Source of the DNA: Zymoseptoria tritici IPO323
Taxonomy: Eukaryota > Ascomycota > Dothideomycetes > Mycosphaerellales > Mycosphaerellaceae
Assembly: GCF_000219625.1 (NCBI RefSeq)
Contig: NC_018209.1
Span: 124,001-188,000, forward strand
Direction of reading: 5' to 3'
DNA: 64,000 bases
Part shown: piece by piece, positions 33,101-41,788 of the stretch
How positions within the stretch are numbered: the stretch's first letter is position 1
Layout of the letters: the number at the start of each line of letters is the position of its first letter
Notes under the pieces: generated by a model
What the model saw: only the letters and a program-made list of their open reading frames with translations
Told to the model about the DNA's origin: nothing
Databases searched by the model: none
Made by a program: the position numbers and the translations under genes

Positions 33101-33500
33101 CATTGCCGATATGAGATGCTGGACCGCGGGACTTCTTCAGCTGATCGTTGTCGTCGTCTCCGCTGGACATGACTTTGCGTCGCTTTGCGGGCGCTTCTGC
33201 CCGGTCCGTGAGGTTGTGGTGCCTCGAGATCAGGTTGCCAACGCCAAAGTCGCCATCGAACCGCTCGTCATCAGCAGCGGTGTTTGATGCTCCCCCTGGG
33301 TTCAGCAAGACTTTCGGATCGAAGCCTGTAGGTCGCTGAATTTGGTGTTGATGTTGGAATTGGCTTGGAGCCTGGGGACGAGGCTGAGGCTGTGCTGGCG
33401 CTGTAGGGTATGGCGAGTTAGCCATGAACTGTGCCGGTTGATCCTGCATGTAAAGGAAGTCGTGCTCCGAGCGCGGCGGTGACTGGTAGCGCATAGCCAT
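30120..33500 (-). CDS. SNF2-family helicase with inserted RING finger (Rad5/Rad16/HLTF-like)
   Basis: Single exon, 1126 aa from the first in-frame ATG (MAMRYQSPPRSEHDFLYMQD). A Gln/Pro-rich N-terminus and an acidic stretch (DDDAQDDDDDDVQFVSE) precede a region that could be HIRAN-like but is weak. The helicase motifs are intact: motif I LADVMGLGKTLSIMS, motif II VLDEAHGIR, motif III AVTGTPIQNGLSDL, motif V LASIKAAGQGLNLT and motif VI EQAVDRVHRLGQKRDVEIVH. A RING finger interrupts the helicase: CQRCGEKL, then an acidic insert, then PCFHVICAGCE and CSWCG. This arrangement is shared by Rad5, Rad16, HLTF and fungal relatives, which couple DNA translocation to ubiquitin ligation in damage tolerance or repair. 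The spacing between the first two RING Cys pairs is unusually long because of an acidic insert of about 70 residues. The exact orthology is unresolved. Confidence 0.88.
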   Translation of the reverse strand: MAMRYQSPPRSEHDFLYMQDQPAQFMANSPYPTAPAQPQPRPQAPSQFQHQHQIQRPTGFDPKVLLNPGGASNTAADDERFDGDFGVGNLISRHHNLTDRAEAPAKRRKVMSSGDDDNDQLKKSRGPASHIGNGGGIISDSIKKSQDKEEDSQQPAQPSIDLTVDDDAQDDDDDDVQFVSEVLKPSKDNANEEVCLGVLHVSGNVHRIPAPSSSKTANALGREMWPPMRLIFKKENAANNIIDLYDPTRAKFGTLEARAAAALGPMITGAPTLKLRCIFSLPGRKRSQDEYPGMRVSQNVKVDATLFSSRQAADQIGKYLSKRQYFLTTPLISPGRPVLNPQIPKNYGPAVGGTSSTTRVSGTVTYVVRTAEEMRSQASMMFDKIMDDSKLPGMEADSAIIRTPLMDHQKKGLHFLVDHERASSEYKDVKELPSHSLWLPSDNGRKTWYHIITGHEVREMPEEIRGGILADVMGLGKTLSIMSLVAATQAASRQFRVTPASGALVNAKATLIICPKSVLSNWTEQIGAHSVPGMIKSYVYHGPGRTQDLEFLAAQDVVLTSYNTAAAEFGDGMGKKKALSSITWFRIVLDEAHGIRTQSTQVSKACCALKAERRWAVTGTPIQNGLSDLGTLVKFLRIKPFDDNHTWNQHINAKFKTGDVSVLEQLKLLVGSITLRREKDTVIVGKRVQTRVRLDPSPDEELLYNRFAKTSRTHFHNITGGGTAIRGKAYAHVLKSIGRLRAICAHGREMLSEEDMKEIEGDDPSNAMVVDLGEEPEFTKDDDFITEKQAFETFTAMQDSEVDSCQRCGEKLGKQADEAADTTTDEEKSDVDDESSSDDSSSDEDVSPKKRTREVVKDTSKDNDLLGHLTPCFHVICAGCEAHHREEVKKTATADNHHDCSWCGNYVRFGMFPLRRSAIDRFVEARRASKLTKAAKWDEDTYTGPHTKVKALLENLAISAQQTAVLPPGEPPVRSVVFSGWTSYLDLIEYALMRENIGFVRLDGTMSVKTRTANLNIFKNNDNITVLLASIKAAGQGLNLTSANKVYVMEPQFNPGVEEQAVDRVHRLGQKRDVEIVHYIMKGSVEEGILKLQEKKKNLAKLSMDRKKSKAEDSLQKMNDIKDLFK

Positions 33501-33587
33501 GATGCCGCGACACTGCTTGGAGATGTGAGGTGGATGGTGAGGTGATGTTTGGAGGAGATGGAAGATGTGGTGGAGGACCAATGCCTG

Positions 33588-33960
33588 CTAGCATAGGTCG
33601 ATGTTTGAAGTGGATTGTGGATGGTATGTGATGGAAGAGGGATGAAAGTGTAGTGGTTGTGGTTGTGATGAGGAAGAAGAAGTGGAGGTCGAGGTGGAGG
33701 CCGAGGTGGAAGAAGGTGAGAGAAACGGTACAGCGATGCGGTGATTGGTGAATGGCTTGTGCGACTCTGATGCTGCTTCTGACCGCATATGATGAAGATT
33801 TGTGCGTGAAGCTAGAGTGAAGCACAGGCTGGCATATGACAGACTGCGAGGTGACAAGATCCAACATACCATCTTTTGCCCCCTTCTTCGCTGCATCTTT
33901 CTTCGCTTTTGCTTGTTCCTTGGCCCAGGCTTTTGGATTGAGCAGTTGAGCCGCACTCAT
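33588..33960 (-). CDS. Possible small gene or 5' exon upstream of the SNF2-RING gene
   Basis: A frame starting MSAAQLLNPKAWAKEQAKAK continues as a Lys/Ala-rich helix to a good donor (GTATGT at 33869). It is open upstream for another 50 codons with protein-like composition (VIDAVFRHAGGNEYWEQYFK). An acceptor about 90 bases on would join it to a Ser/Thr/Pro-rich frame ending at 33588. No join to the SNF2 frame is in phase, so it is not simply that gene's first exon. I do not recognise the product, and the exon structure is a guess. Confidence 0.25.
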
Positions 33961-34511
33961 CTTGAAGTACTGCTCCCAATATTCGTTGCCTCCTGCGTGG
34001 CGGAAGACTGCATCGATAACGGTGGTGGCGGCCGACAGCGGGACAGCCTGATGTTCATGGAACTGCAAAACGCCTGGGGAATTATCGCACGGCAGTCCGA
34101 GGCACAAAAACTTGCTGCAAAGAACTTCGCGAGCACTTGATGTTGGTCGTTTGTTGATGTAAGAATGTCGGGACTTTATGACTGGTGAGGTCGATGGAGA
34201 TTGCCGGAGCTGGGTCCGCTTGTGGCTTGAAGATCTGCCTGCACCTCGAACATAAGGTATGCATCAAAGGCATACACGTTTTGTACCTCCTCAACTCTTT
34301 GAGCATTCCTTTCTGGACGCACGATTGATGATACTACCAACAGGATGACTGCTTCGTCCACACCAAAAGAATCATGAGAAAAAGGTCGCCGAAAAGGATT
34401 GCAATCTCTGAGTACGTTCCGATGCACACCTACCTTGGTCCAAAGACGCCATCAAGGTGCAACCTCGAGGAGTCAATCTTGACCACATCTCTTCTGTCCG
34501 CTACAACTCTC
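33961..34511. other. Intergenic or unresolved 5' part of the preceding candidate
   Basis: Several overlapping minus-strand frames of 70-85 codons occur here (for example 34082-34306 and 34176-34427), none with a recognisable domain. They could be exons of the uncertain gene at 33588-33960, or chance frames in the 3' flank of the GFA gene. Confidence 0.35.
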
Positions 34512-34971
34512 CTACGCACTCTCCTTCTGCTCCGCACCACTCCAAGCACCACACCAGCTCGGCCTGTTCTTCGTGTACAGCTCCACCTTCGGCTCAGCCT
34601 TGGCCATCACGCTCTCATCGTCGAGCGTACCGCCCTTGACGAGCACAACACCAGGCATGGCCTCGATGTCGGCGATCATGACCGTGGCGCATTTGCCGCA
34701 GTTGGAATAGTTGACCGACTTGCCGCTGTCGCCCTTGCGGCTGTACTTGAAGTCGGAGCCGGAGAGCTTCTTGAACTGGACATCATCGTGAGTATGGTGG
34801 GCTGGAAGACTGCATACTGAGACGTACATTGCCCTCGGGAATGATCAAGTTGTAGCTACCGTTCAGGCCGGCAGTCTTTTGGCATGGCTTGCAGTGGCAG
34901 ACCGCGACTCCGCCTGGCTCGCCGGAGTACTCGTACGTCCAGTCTCCGCATACGCAGCTTCCGTTTGGCAT
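34512..34971 (-). CDS. GFA/CENP-V family zinc protein (glutathione-dependent formaldehyde-activating-like)
   Basis: Exons 34971-34828 and 34775-34512, 52-nt intron, 135 aa. It starts MPNGSCVCGDWTYEYSGEPG; an upstream in-frame ATG at 35013 would add 14 residues. The family's zinc cysteines are present: CVC near the N-terminus, CHCKPCQKTAG (the CHCxxC core) and NCGKC in the C-terminal half (VNYSNCGKCATVMIAD). The beta-rich Mss4-like fold with two zinc sites is expected. Family members range from S-hydroxymethylglutathione synthases to many uncharacterised fungal paralogues. The short length and lack of other motifs mean the substrate cannot be assigned. Confidence 0.85.
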
Positions 34972-35220
34972 GATGGACAAAGGGTGTAGGATGTTCTGGA
35001 GTCGAGTCAGCATTGGCCTTCTATTGGCGTTCGAGCTTGTGTCCCAAGAGGCACGACTCCATCAAGCATTGATCAGATCAAGGGTACGAATCAAGCACTC
35101 ACATTGATATTGAAGGCGTGGTTTGATGAGGCTTTGACGTGGAATGTCTTTGCTTTCGTTCACTCAATGGTGGGGTTCCCGATTCTTATAGCTTCTATTG
35201 ACCATTGCCGTGGCCCCACC
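34972..35220. other. 5' flank of the GFA-like gene
   Basis: Short spacer between the GFA-like gene and the uncertain ORF 35221-35961. I see nothing specific in it. Confidence 0.5.
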
Positions 35221-35961
35221 TCACGGCCATTGACTAGCCGTGACGTACCGAAGAGTGTCCCTCATCCCGAAACAACTGGAACTGCTTCTCACGAAGCCCC
35301 ACTTCTGCTGAAACGGCACTCGCCTTTGCTGACCGGCTGCCGGTGAGATCTGTTGCTTGCAGGTCTCTCGTAGTCCAGGCGTGGTGGAACCCGCTTGTTG
35401 AGTCTGAGTGCAATCACGCGTGAAAAGGCCGGTGAGATGTTCATGAGCATCTGGCCGAGGACAATAATCGGGCATTAAAGGGAAGGTGATCAATGTGAGC
35501 GCTGAGCAGCTCGGCCAGATCATCTTCGCTTCTCTTACCAGTCGACATGCAGAGCGCTTGGTCAGCTTACCCAGGTGATAATCAAAGCGGTAGGCAATGA
35601 AGTATGACAAAACTCTGCATTCACCGGAGGGTTGAATGTATATCTCACTCCCATCGTTCAATTCCAGGTTCAGTCCATCCGGCCAAGATCCCGGATACTT
35701 CGATCGGATATTCCGGATATCTGCACCGCCACACCCCGCAATCTTGACTTGACTTGGGGTCATCTGCCAGCTCCCTACGACTTCGTTTCGCCTTCCAACT
35801 CTCCTTTCTATATTTCTCCTCTCCTGCTGTATTTCCAACTCTAAAGACCTTCCCAACGCCCGACGTAACTCCGATCGGCTATTGCACGTATACATCGACG
35901 TTTGAGCCGTGAAAAGTCCAAGGATGCCGGCGCCAGCTGTCGCCAAGGGTGAGTGGCGCAT
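35221..35961 (-). CDS. Hypothetical ORF overlapping the first exon of the UIM gene
   Basis: A 246-codon ATG-initiated frame fills most of the spacer between the divergent GFA-like and UIM-protein genes. It crosses the first coding exon and part of intron 1 of the UIM gene on the other strand. The middle reads like protein (DGLNLELNDGSEIYIQPSGE). It also contains two GGTAAG donor-like sequences, so the true gene may be spliced and shorter, for example starting at MTPSQVKIAGCGGADIRNIR. I recognise no domain. It may equally be a chance open frame. Confidence 0.35.
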   Translation of the reverse strand: MRHSPLATAGAGILGLFTAQTSMYTCNSRSELRRALGRSLELEIQQERRNIERRVGRRNEVVGSWQMTPSQVKIAGCGGADIRNIRSKYPGSWPDGLNLELNDGSEIYIQPSGECRVLSYFIAYRFDYHLGKLTKRSACRLVREAKMIWPSCSALTLITFPLMPDYCPRPDAHEHLTGLFTRDCTQTQQAGSTTPGLRETCKQQISPAAGQQRRVPFQQKWGFVRSSSSCFGMRDTLRYVTASQWP

Positions 35962-37742
35962 ACCTATTCACTTCCATGCTGTGTTCCAGGAGCCGTAGCT
36001 GCGGATCGCTGTGGAGAACCGGAGATAGAGGAAGACCACCATCAATCGTATACTGACAAGTCTTTGTCTCAGGCATCATCATCTCCCTCTCGATCATCGC
36101 CGCTTTAGGAGTAGCAGTCGCCGAGAACCCCCAAATCCAAGCATGGCTCGAAGAACAACGCCGTAAGATCGTGGAACTACTCCGACAGATCGGAGACGAG
36201 CTTGATCCTCAATCGCGAAGAGCAGCCGAAGCGTTCGCCTATGAAGGACGAACTGTGGCAAACGACGATGGTCTACGAAATGAGGCTGCGGCCAGTCAGC
36301 AGGCAGCAGCGTTAGCGACAGGGAGGAGATTGTCCAGCCCAAGTACGATACGGAGAATACCCATCAAAGGCCCGTCGGACCCGGACGAGGCTGAGGAGAG
36401 GAGGAGGAAAGGGAGAGAATATTTGGCACAGCGGAACCAACAGATGTATGAGTTGCAGCAGAGGAGGAAGGCGGGAAGGGCTGAAGGAGATGCTACACCC
36501 CGGTCATCGTCGTTCGACTCTCTGGTCGACTCGACGGGTAGATTGAGGACACCTGATTCGGAAGAAGAGAAGGAGCTTCCCGCTCTGCCCTCACCACCGA
36601 CGAACGAACCTGTCTCGGAAGCTGTCCGTGCTGAGATGAAGGAAGTCGAAAGCAACCTCTCGCAGCCGATTTTGAACGACGCACCAAGCTCAAGCGGATG
36701 GCAACTGGGTTCTGCATTCGCCAACCCATTCGGCGACGAGTTTGAGATGGAAAGAAGCATCACGCCGAAACCTCCAGTTCCGCCGAAGGTTGCACTGGAA
36801 CATATCCCCGATCCCGACATCTCTGTGCCTGACGACGTTGCATCGATTGTCACTGAGGACCTTACATCGATTGAACCGCGGCCAGAGCCAGAGACTATCG
36901 ATCATTCGAATTTGAGTCACGAAGAGCAGCTTGCAATGGCGTTGTCGCTGTCGGAGCAGGATAGTCCTGCACATGCTGCTAGTCGAGGCAACGCGGAACA
37001 AGAGCATGTCCAGGCAGCAATAGCGGCCAGTCTGAAGGACCAGGAATCTCGGCCTTCAGCAGCAGTTTCACAGCCCTTGGTCGATCTTTCGCCTTCGACG
37101 CCAACCTTGTCTCCCCAACGCAGCGAGTGGGAGAAGATGTTCGACTCAACCCACTCGAACGACAAGTCACGAGTCCTTCCTGCCCAGTCCGAAGCATCGG
37201 ACGAGCTCTACAGAATCACGCCACAGCTTACCAGAGCCAGACTCGCCGAATTTGAAGCGCACGACCAAATGTTCAAAGCCGGGCCCAGCCAACTGCCCTT
37301 TGACCCTGTTCGCGATGCCGCCCGCTCAAAACCTCAGACCACGCAGGAGAATATGGACGCAAGCTTTTACTCCGCTTTCGACGAGGTTTCGGCAGCTCCC
37401 ACCGTCGATCGCGATAACACTCAGCTTGTAGACGTCAGCGATGCCCCGCAAGACGGCATGAAGACACCGACCACACAAGATCACTCTTCTTTTGGCTTCC
37501 AAACGGACTCCGACACTGAGACCTTCGCTTCCATCTCCCAACCGGCTTCTCGTGCGCCGTCGCAACCACGCAGCGAGATTTCCGGAATCGAAGTCATTGA
37601 TGTGGCTGAAGATAGCGATGACGATGTGCTATCCGAGGACGGAGGTGTCACCACGCCGGACAGCTGGTCCGAAGTCGGATCGCGGGATGCGGAGAGCGAT
37701 GTCGAAGAAGCAGAAGTCCGGCAGCCAGTTCGACTGGCATGA
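35924..37742 (+). CDS. Membrane-anchored protein with ubiquitin-interacting motifs
   Basis: Two exons (35924-35948 and 36073-37742) with a 124-nt intron give 564 aa. The join forms an N-terminal hydrophobic anchor (GIIISLSIIAALGVAVA, about residues 9-25), followed by a charged helix (WLEEQRRKIVELLRQIGDEL). Two UIM-like helices occur at about 290 (EEQLAMALSLSEQD) and 317 (HVQAAIAASLKDQE), with the Ala-Ser core of UIMs. The rest is acidic, Ser/Pro-rich and probably disordered, with a conserved-looking acidic patch near the end (SGIEVIDVAEDSDDDVLSED). I infer a tethered ubiquitin receptor on the ER or another endomembrane, facing the cytosol. I recognise no enzyme domain and know no named orthologue. 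Its stop lies only 116 bases from that of the convergent MAK32-like gene. Confidence 0.75.
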
Positions 37743-37858
37743 TGTCGCCGGTCTGGAGGAGAGAATCTCAATGTCGCCTAGAATATGTCGTTTGCTTGGG
37801 AGGTGTTTTGGCGTTGCAGTAGGATATACCGGCGTCCTGGGTATCAATTCCAATGATT

Positions 37859-38943
37859 TCACGATGTTCTTGTTCGAAACTCGGCCAGTCGTTCCAGAAC
37901 GTCCACTCCGTTCCACTTCTCTCCCTTCCCATTACCTGCCTCCTCCAACACCGGCACGCCGACCTGTTCAATGCACAAACTCGCACTCACACTCCCCCAC
38001 CTACACGCGTCCACCACATCCCCTGTCCTGACAAGTCCGACCGCCAACCCGCCCAGAAACCCATTCCCTCCTCCAGTCGGGTCAACCACTTTGCTGCCAT
38101 CCGTATGATAAGCGGGCAACCACTTCTTCACCCTCCTCGAGAGGACAAAACATCCCACCGCCCCACAGCGCACTACAATCGCCCCCTCCCCATCTCTGCC
38201 GATCCCATGCTCGACCATGTTCGAGGCATGTTCTTCCACCATCTCCACCCTGACAGAAGACCCATGCTCCGTGCCGAACATCGCCGCCAACTCATCGTGG
38301 TTGGGTGATACGACGTCTACGACTTTATTCGCTTCCAGTGTACGGGAGAGTTCTTCCGCGGTGCAGAGGTCAGGGACAGGTTCCCAGATGAAGAGTGGTC
38401 GTTCATCGACCCTTTCGTTGGCTCGCCGGAGAAGGATGGAGTTGACTTCGGTGATACAGCGTTCCGGACTACAGATTAGGTGGAAAGTCTTCGACGCCAA
38501 AAGTTCGGCGGTCAAGTCCCCTGCTGTGAGTCGTAATTTCGGAGTGAGGTATTTAAACGCTCGGACTTCGTTGCCGGAGTAGCCGTTCCAGCCTCTCGTG
38601 GTCAAGGCATCTCGTTGACGGATGAGAGAGGAGGTAGACCAGGTGCGGATGGTGGAGAGGAGGGAAGAGGGGAAGTCTGTGCCGGCGTCGATGATCATTG
38701 CTACGATTGGGTTGGAGGGTGGAGGAGAGAGCAGGCGGGCGCCGAGGAGGGAGTAAGTTCCTGCTCCGCCGGGGATGGAGAGAGAGGGAGTTTTGGAGGG
38801 AAAGGTGGGGGAGGGGTGGATGTCGTCTGCATATGATGGTTCAGTGATAGAGTTCATATGACATGTTGGGGAAGTTCCGTACCTAGGATGAACATGCCCA
38901 GAGTGACGAAGTCGATGCGTTGTTGGGTTGAAGGGTTAGCCAT
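37859..38943 (-). CDS. MAK32: PfkB-family carbohydrate kinase-like protein (MAK32-like)
   Basis: Exons 38943-38883 and 38826-37859 with a 56-nt intron, 342 aa. The join rebuilds RIDFVTLGMFIL|DDI, the beta-strand and D-D/E-I of the PfkB/ribokinase start, followed by IPGGAGTYSLLGARLL (the PfkB signature 1 Gly-Gly). The C-terminal ATP/anion-hole block is VVDPTGGGNGFLGGLAVGL. In active kinases this is DTxGAGDxF; here the catalytic Asp of GAGD is replaced by Asn (GGGN), as in Mak32-type proteins, so kinase activity is doubtful. Yeast Mak32 is needed for stability of L-A virus particles, and its fungal orthologues are otherwise uncharacterised. The gene is divergent from CAP. Confidence 0.85.
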
Positions 38944-39545
38944 GTTGGCGGGATGTGGTAGATCTGAGTCGGATTGCATGTATGAGACTCAAGGCCTGTC
39001 CAGCAGATAGATCAATGACCGTACGCCTCCCGGGCTATTCTTCTTGTGTCTTGTAGCATGCGAGTCGTAGATCTTCCGTGTGTAGTTAGTTTCGCGGCGA
39101 GATATGCTCTCTGCGGGTTTGTGCTGGTTGATTCAACTGATCATGAAGACGCTCTTCGCATACTCCGGTTCGAATGTCGGAAGGTATGTTTATACCAATT
39201 CTTGCGTGTTGTGAAAGGGGACATGAATAGACTTGAGGTGAAGATTGTGGCGTATTTGTATATTTGGGGGCCGAGTCTCCTGGTGCCGACGTCTCCTTGC
39301 TAGCGTGGTCGTTGGACCGGACGAAGCTCGACGGACGGAAACATTCAAGACTCTCCAGACTGAAACACGACAGATCTCACTCTCTCATACATTCACATAC
39401 ATTCATCCATCTCCTGCATACATCTCCTCACTCAGTCCAGCTCTCCACACCCATCTGCACGTCTCCACCGTCCCGTCCACGCATTCCTCCGCTGCATCCT
39501 TGCTCTCAACTGCACTGCTGGTTGGCTACCACAGCTTGAGACATC
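38944..39545. other. Intergenic, divergent promoter (MAK32-like / CAP)
   Basis: Shared promoter. The last 200 bases before the CAP start are rich in CT and CATT/CATC, as expected for a highly expressed fungal gene leader. I see no separate coding unit. Confidence 0.55.
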
Positions 39546-41412
39546 ATGGCTGCTCCGGGCGGCCAAGGCATGAACAATTTGACGACTCTAATCAAACGGT
39601 ATGCCATTATTCTCGTACTCGCCCTCTCTCCTTCACAACCACCATGTCTGCGAGCGCCCCCTCCGACCGTCTCGGCTCCGACGCGAGCGGACATTCCTCC
39701 CAACCCTCCACTCATCCACCCATCAGTGTCGTCCCGGCCGGCAATCTAACCACGCTCCTCCGTAGACTCGAAGCCGCCACTTCTCGACTAGAAGACATTG
39801 CCTCTTCTGCCTCGACCTTTGATTCTGCTTCTCCCAATGCCGTACCTACAGGGTCCACGGCCACGAAGGCCTCCGCAAGTGCTCCTGAGCTTGCCATCGT
39901 TACACCTTCGATCAGCCAGCAAACGGTGAAGCCTGAGGCGCCGCCGTTGCCGATTTCAATCCAGGACATGGATACGTTGATCGACACGGACGTGAAGGCG
40001 TTCATCGATTCGAGCAAGGGTTTGGATCCTCTGGTGGAAGAGCAGGCAGCAGCAGTCGCAAAGGGGTTCGCGGATCAGAGACGATTCCTGTTGGTCACAA
40101 CGAAGGCGAAGAGACCTGATCAGTCGTCTCAGACTTTCATGGACTTGTTGAAGGATCTCCAGCAGGATCTGGGAACGGCAGGAGATATCAAAGACAGCAA
40201 CCGAGGGGCACCTGTGAAGGAGCATCTGGCTATGGTTGCAGAGGGCATCAGCACATTGCAGTGGTTGGTGTTGGAGGGCAAGCCAGCGGATACTGTCGGT
40301 GAGATGATCGGAGGCGCACAGATGTACGGCAATCGGGTGTTGAAAAACTATAAGGAAGGGTATGTTGATAGAGGAGATACTCAGGGTGGGAGCGGGACTG
40401 ACAATGGCAATACAGAGATCAAGCACACGTCAAGTTCGTGCGATCTTACTACGCTCTCCTCAACGCGCTGAAGGACTACATCAAGAAGCACTATCCGATG
40501 GGTGTGACGTGGAACGCATCTGGTGTTGACGCCGCCCAGGCTATGCGTGAGATTGATGCCGGTCCCACAACGAACGGCACTTCAGCAGCAGCAGGAGGAC
40601 CTCCTCCGCCTCCTCCACCACCGCCACTCCCCAACTTCGACAATATGCCAGCGCCTCCACCACCACCGCCCGGCGCCGCACCAAAAGCCGCTGCAGGAGG
40701 TGACATGGGCGCCGTGTTCGACCAGCTCAACCGCGGCGAATCGGTCACCAAAGGCCTCAAGAAAGTTGACCCGTCCCAAATGACGCACAAGAACCCCGAA
40801 CTCCGCGCCGCATCAGTGGTTCCAGGTGAAGATATCAGCCGGAGTAGGAGTCCAGGCCCGCAAATCAAGCCCAAACCACAAAGCATGCGCCAGAACAGCA
40901 CCAACCTCACGCCAACACCTCCAAAGAAGGAGCCAAAGAAGGAATTAGACGGCAACAAATGGCTCATCGAAAACTTCGACTCTCCTTCCCAACCCATCAC
41001 CATCGACGTCTCCCTCTCGCAATCCATCCTCATCACCGCCTGCAAAAACACCACCATCATCCTCAAGGGCAAAGCGAACGCCATCTCAATCGACAATTCC
41101 CCTCGACTGCAAATCCTGGTCGAAACTCTCGTCTCCTCGGTAGATGTGATCAAGAGCCCGAACTTTGCGATACAAATCACCGGCGCGGTACCGACGATCT
41201 TGCTGGACCAGGTCGATGGCGCGAGTCTGTATCTCAGCAAGGAAAGCTTGGCGTGCGAGGTCTTCACGAGTAAATGCTCGAGTGTGAATTTGGTGCTGCC
41301 GCCGGAGAGCGAGGAGGCGGATGATTCGAAGGAGTGTCCGCTGCCGGAGCAGATTCGGACGTATATCAAGGGAGGGAAGTTGATGAGTGAGATTGTGGAG
41401 CATGCTGGGTAG
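39546..41412 (+). CDS. SRV2: Adenylyl cyclase-associated protein CAP/Srv2
   Basis: Canonical model: exons 39546-39598, 39766-40359 and 40416-41412, 547 aa. The N-terminus NNLTTLIKR|LEAATSRLEDIAS is the classic CAP coiled coil that binds adenylyl cyclase. The helical-folded domain follows and crosses intron 2 (RVLKNYKEG|DQAHVKFVRSYYALLNALK). Then come two polyproline tracts around residues 260-300 (profilin/SH3 binding), a WH2-like region and the beta-helical C-CAP domain (KWLIENFDSPSQPITIDVSL) ending in the actin-binding tail. CAP recycles cofilin-bound ADP-actin and links Ras-cAMP signalling to actin. Intron 1 (167 nt) encodes, in frame with exon 2, a second complete N-terminus starting at ATG 39644; see the separate entry. 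Confidence 0.93.
39644..39765 (+). CDS. Alternative N-terminal coding exon of CAP inside intron 1
   Basis: ACCACCATGT at 39638-39647 is a good start context. The frame runs without a stop into exon 2, encoding 40 residues (MSASAPSDRLGSDASGHSSQ, then a Pro/Ser-rich part) that end NLTTLLR before RLEAATSRLEDI. This repeats the conserved NLTTLIKR motif of exon 1 with different codons. The same bases also serve as branch site and acceptor of intron 1 (CTAAC ... CGTAG). The alternative isoform would be 570 aa. Confidence 0.6.
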
Positions 41413-41788
41413 AGTAGGGGTCGTGTAAGAGAGATGGTGTAAAATATATCGTTCGGAGTCGAGACTTGGTTAGGAAGGGATAGACCTGGCGTCGCAGACA
41501 GATCTGATCTATTGAACATCGAGTCGAGCGCTCGCTCATGCTGCTGTATCAAGGGAGCTCTTCGATATCTTTTTTGAGATCTCTCTTCGTTTTGTTGACT
41601 TTGAACCTCTTCGTAGAAGCCGTCTCTCATACTCCGGGTAGCAATCACAAAATCAAGACTCCACGCATCGAGGCATCTCCATGCACTCCGAGATGCTTTC
41701 CCAACGCCCACAGGTAAAACTCCCTGGCCCAAAAAGCACCACAATCCACCCATCCGACGCCATCCCCAAAAAGCCCTCAGAGCAAACA
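41413..41788. other. Intergenic, convergent 3' flanks
   Basis: This lies between the stop codons of CAP (+) and the M43 protease (-). I see nothing further in it. Confidence 0.6.

Noticed and set aside
35949..36072. Alternative reading of the UIM gene as starting within exon 2
   Set aside because: The spliced first exon gives a clean in-phase start and completes the hydrophobic anchor. Starting in exon 2 would remove the anchor.
39160..39185. GGTTCGAAT sequence resembling a tRNA B box
   Set aside because: No matching A box at the right spacing and no cloverleaf could be drawn, so no tRNA gene is called. A tRNAscan-SE run would settle it.
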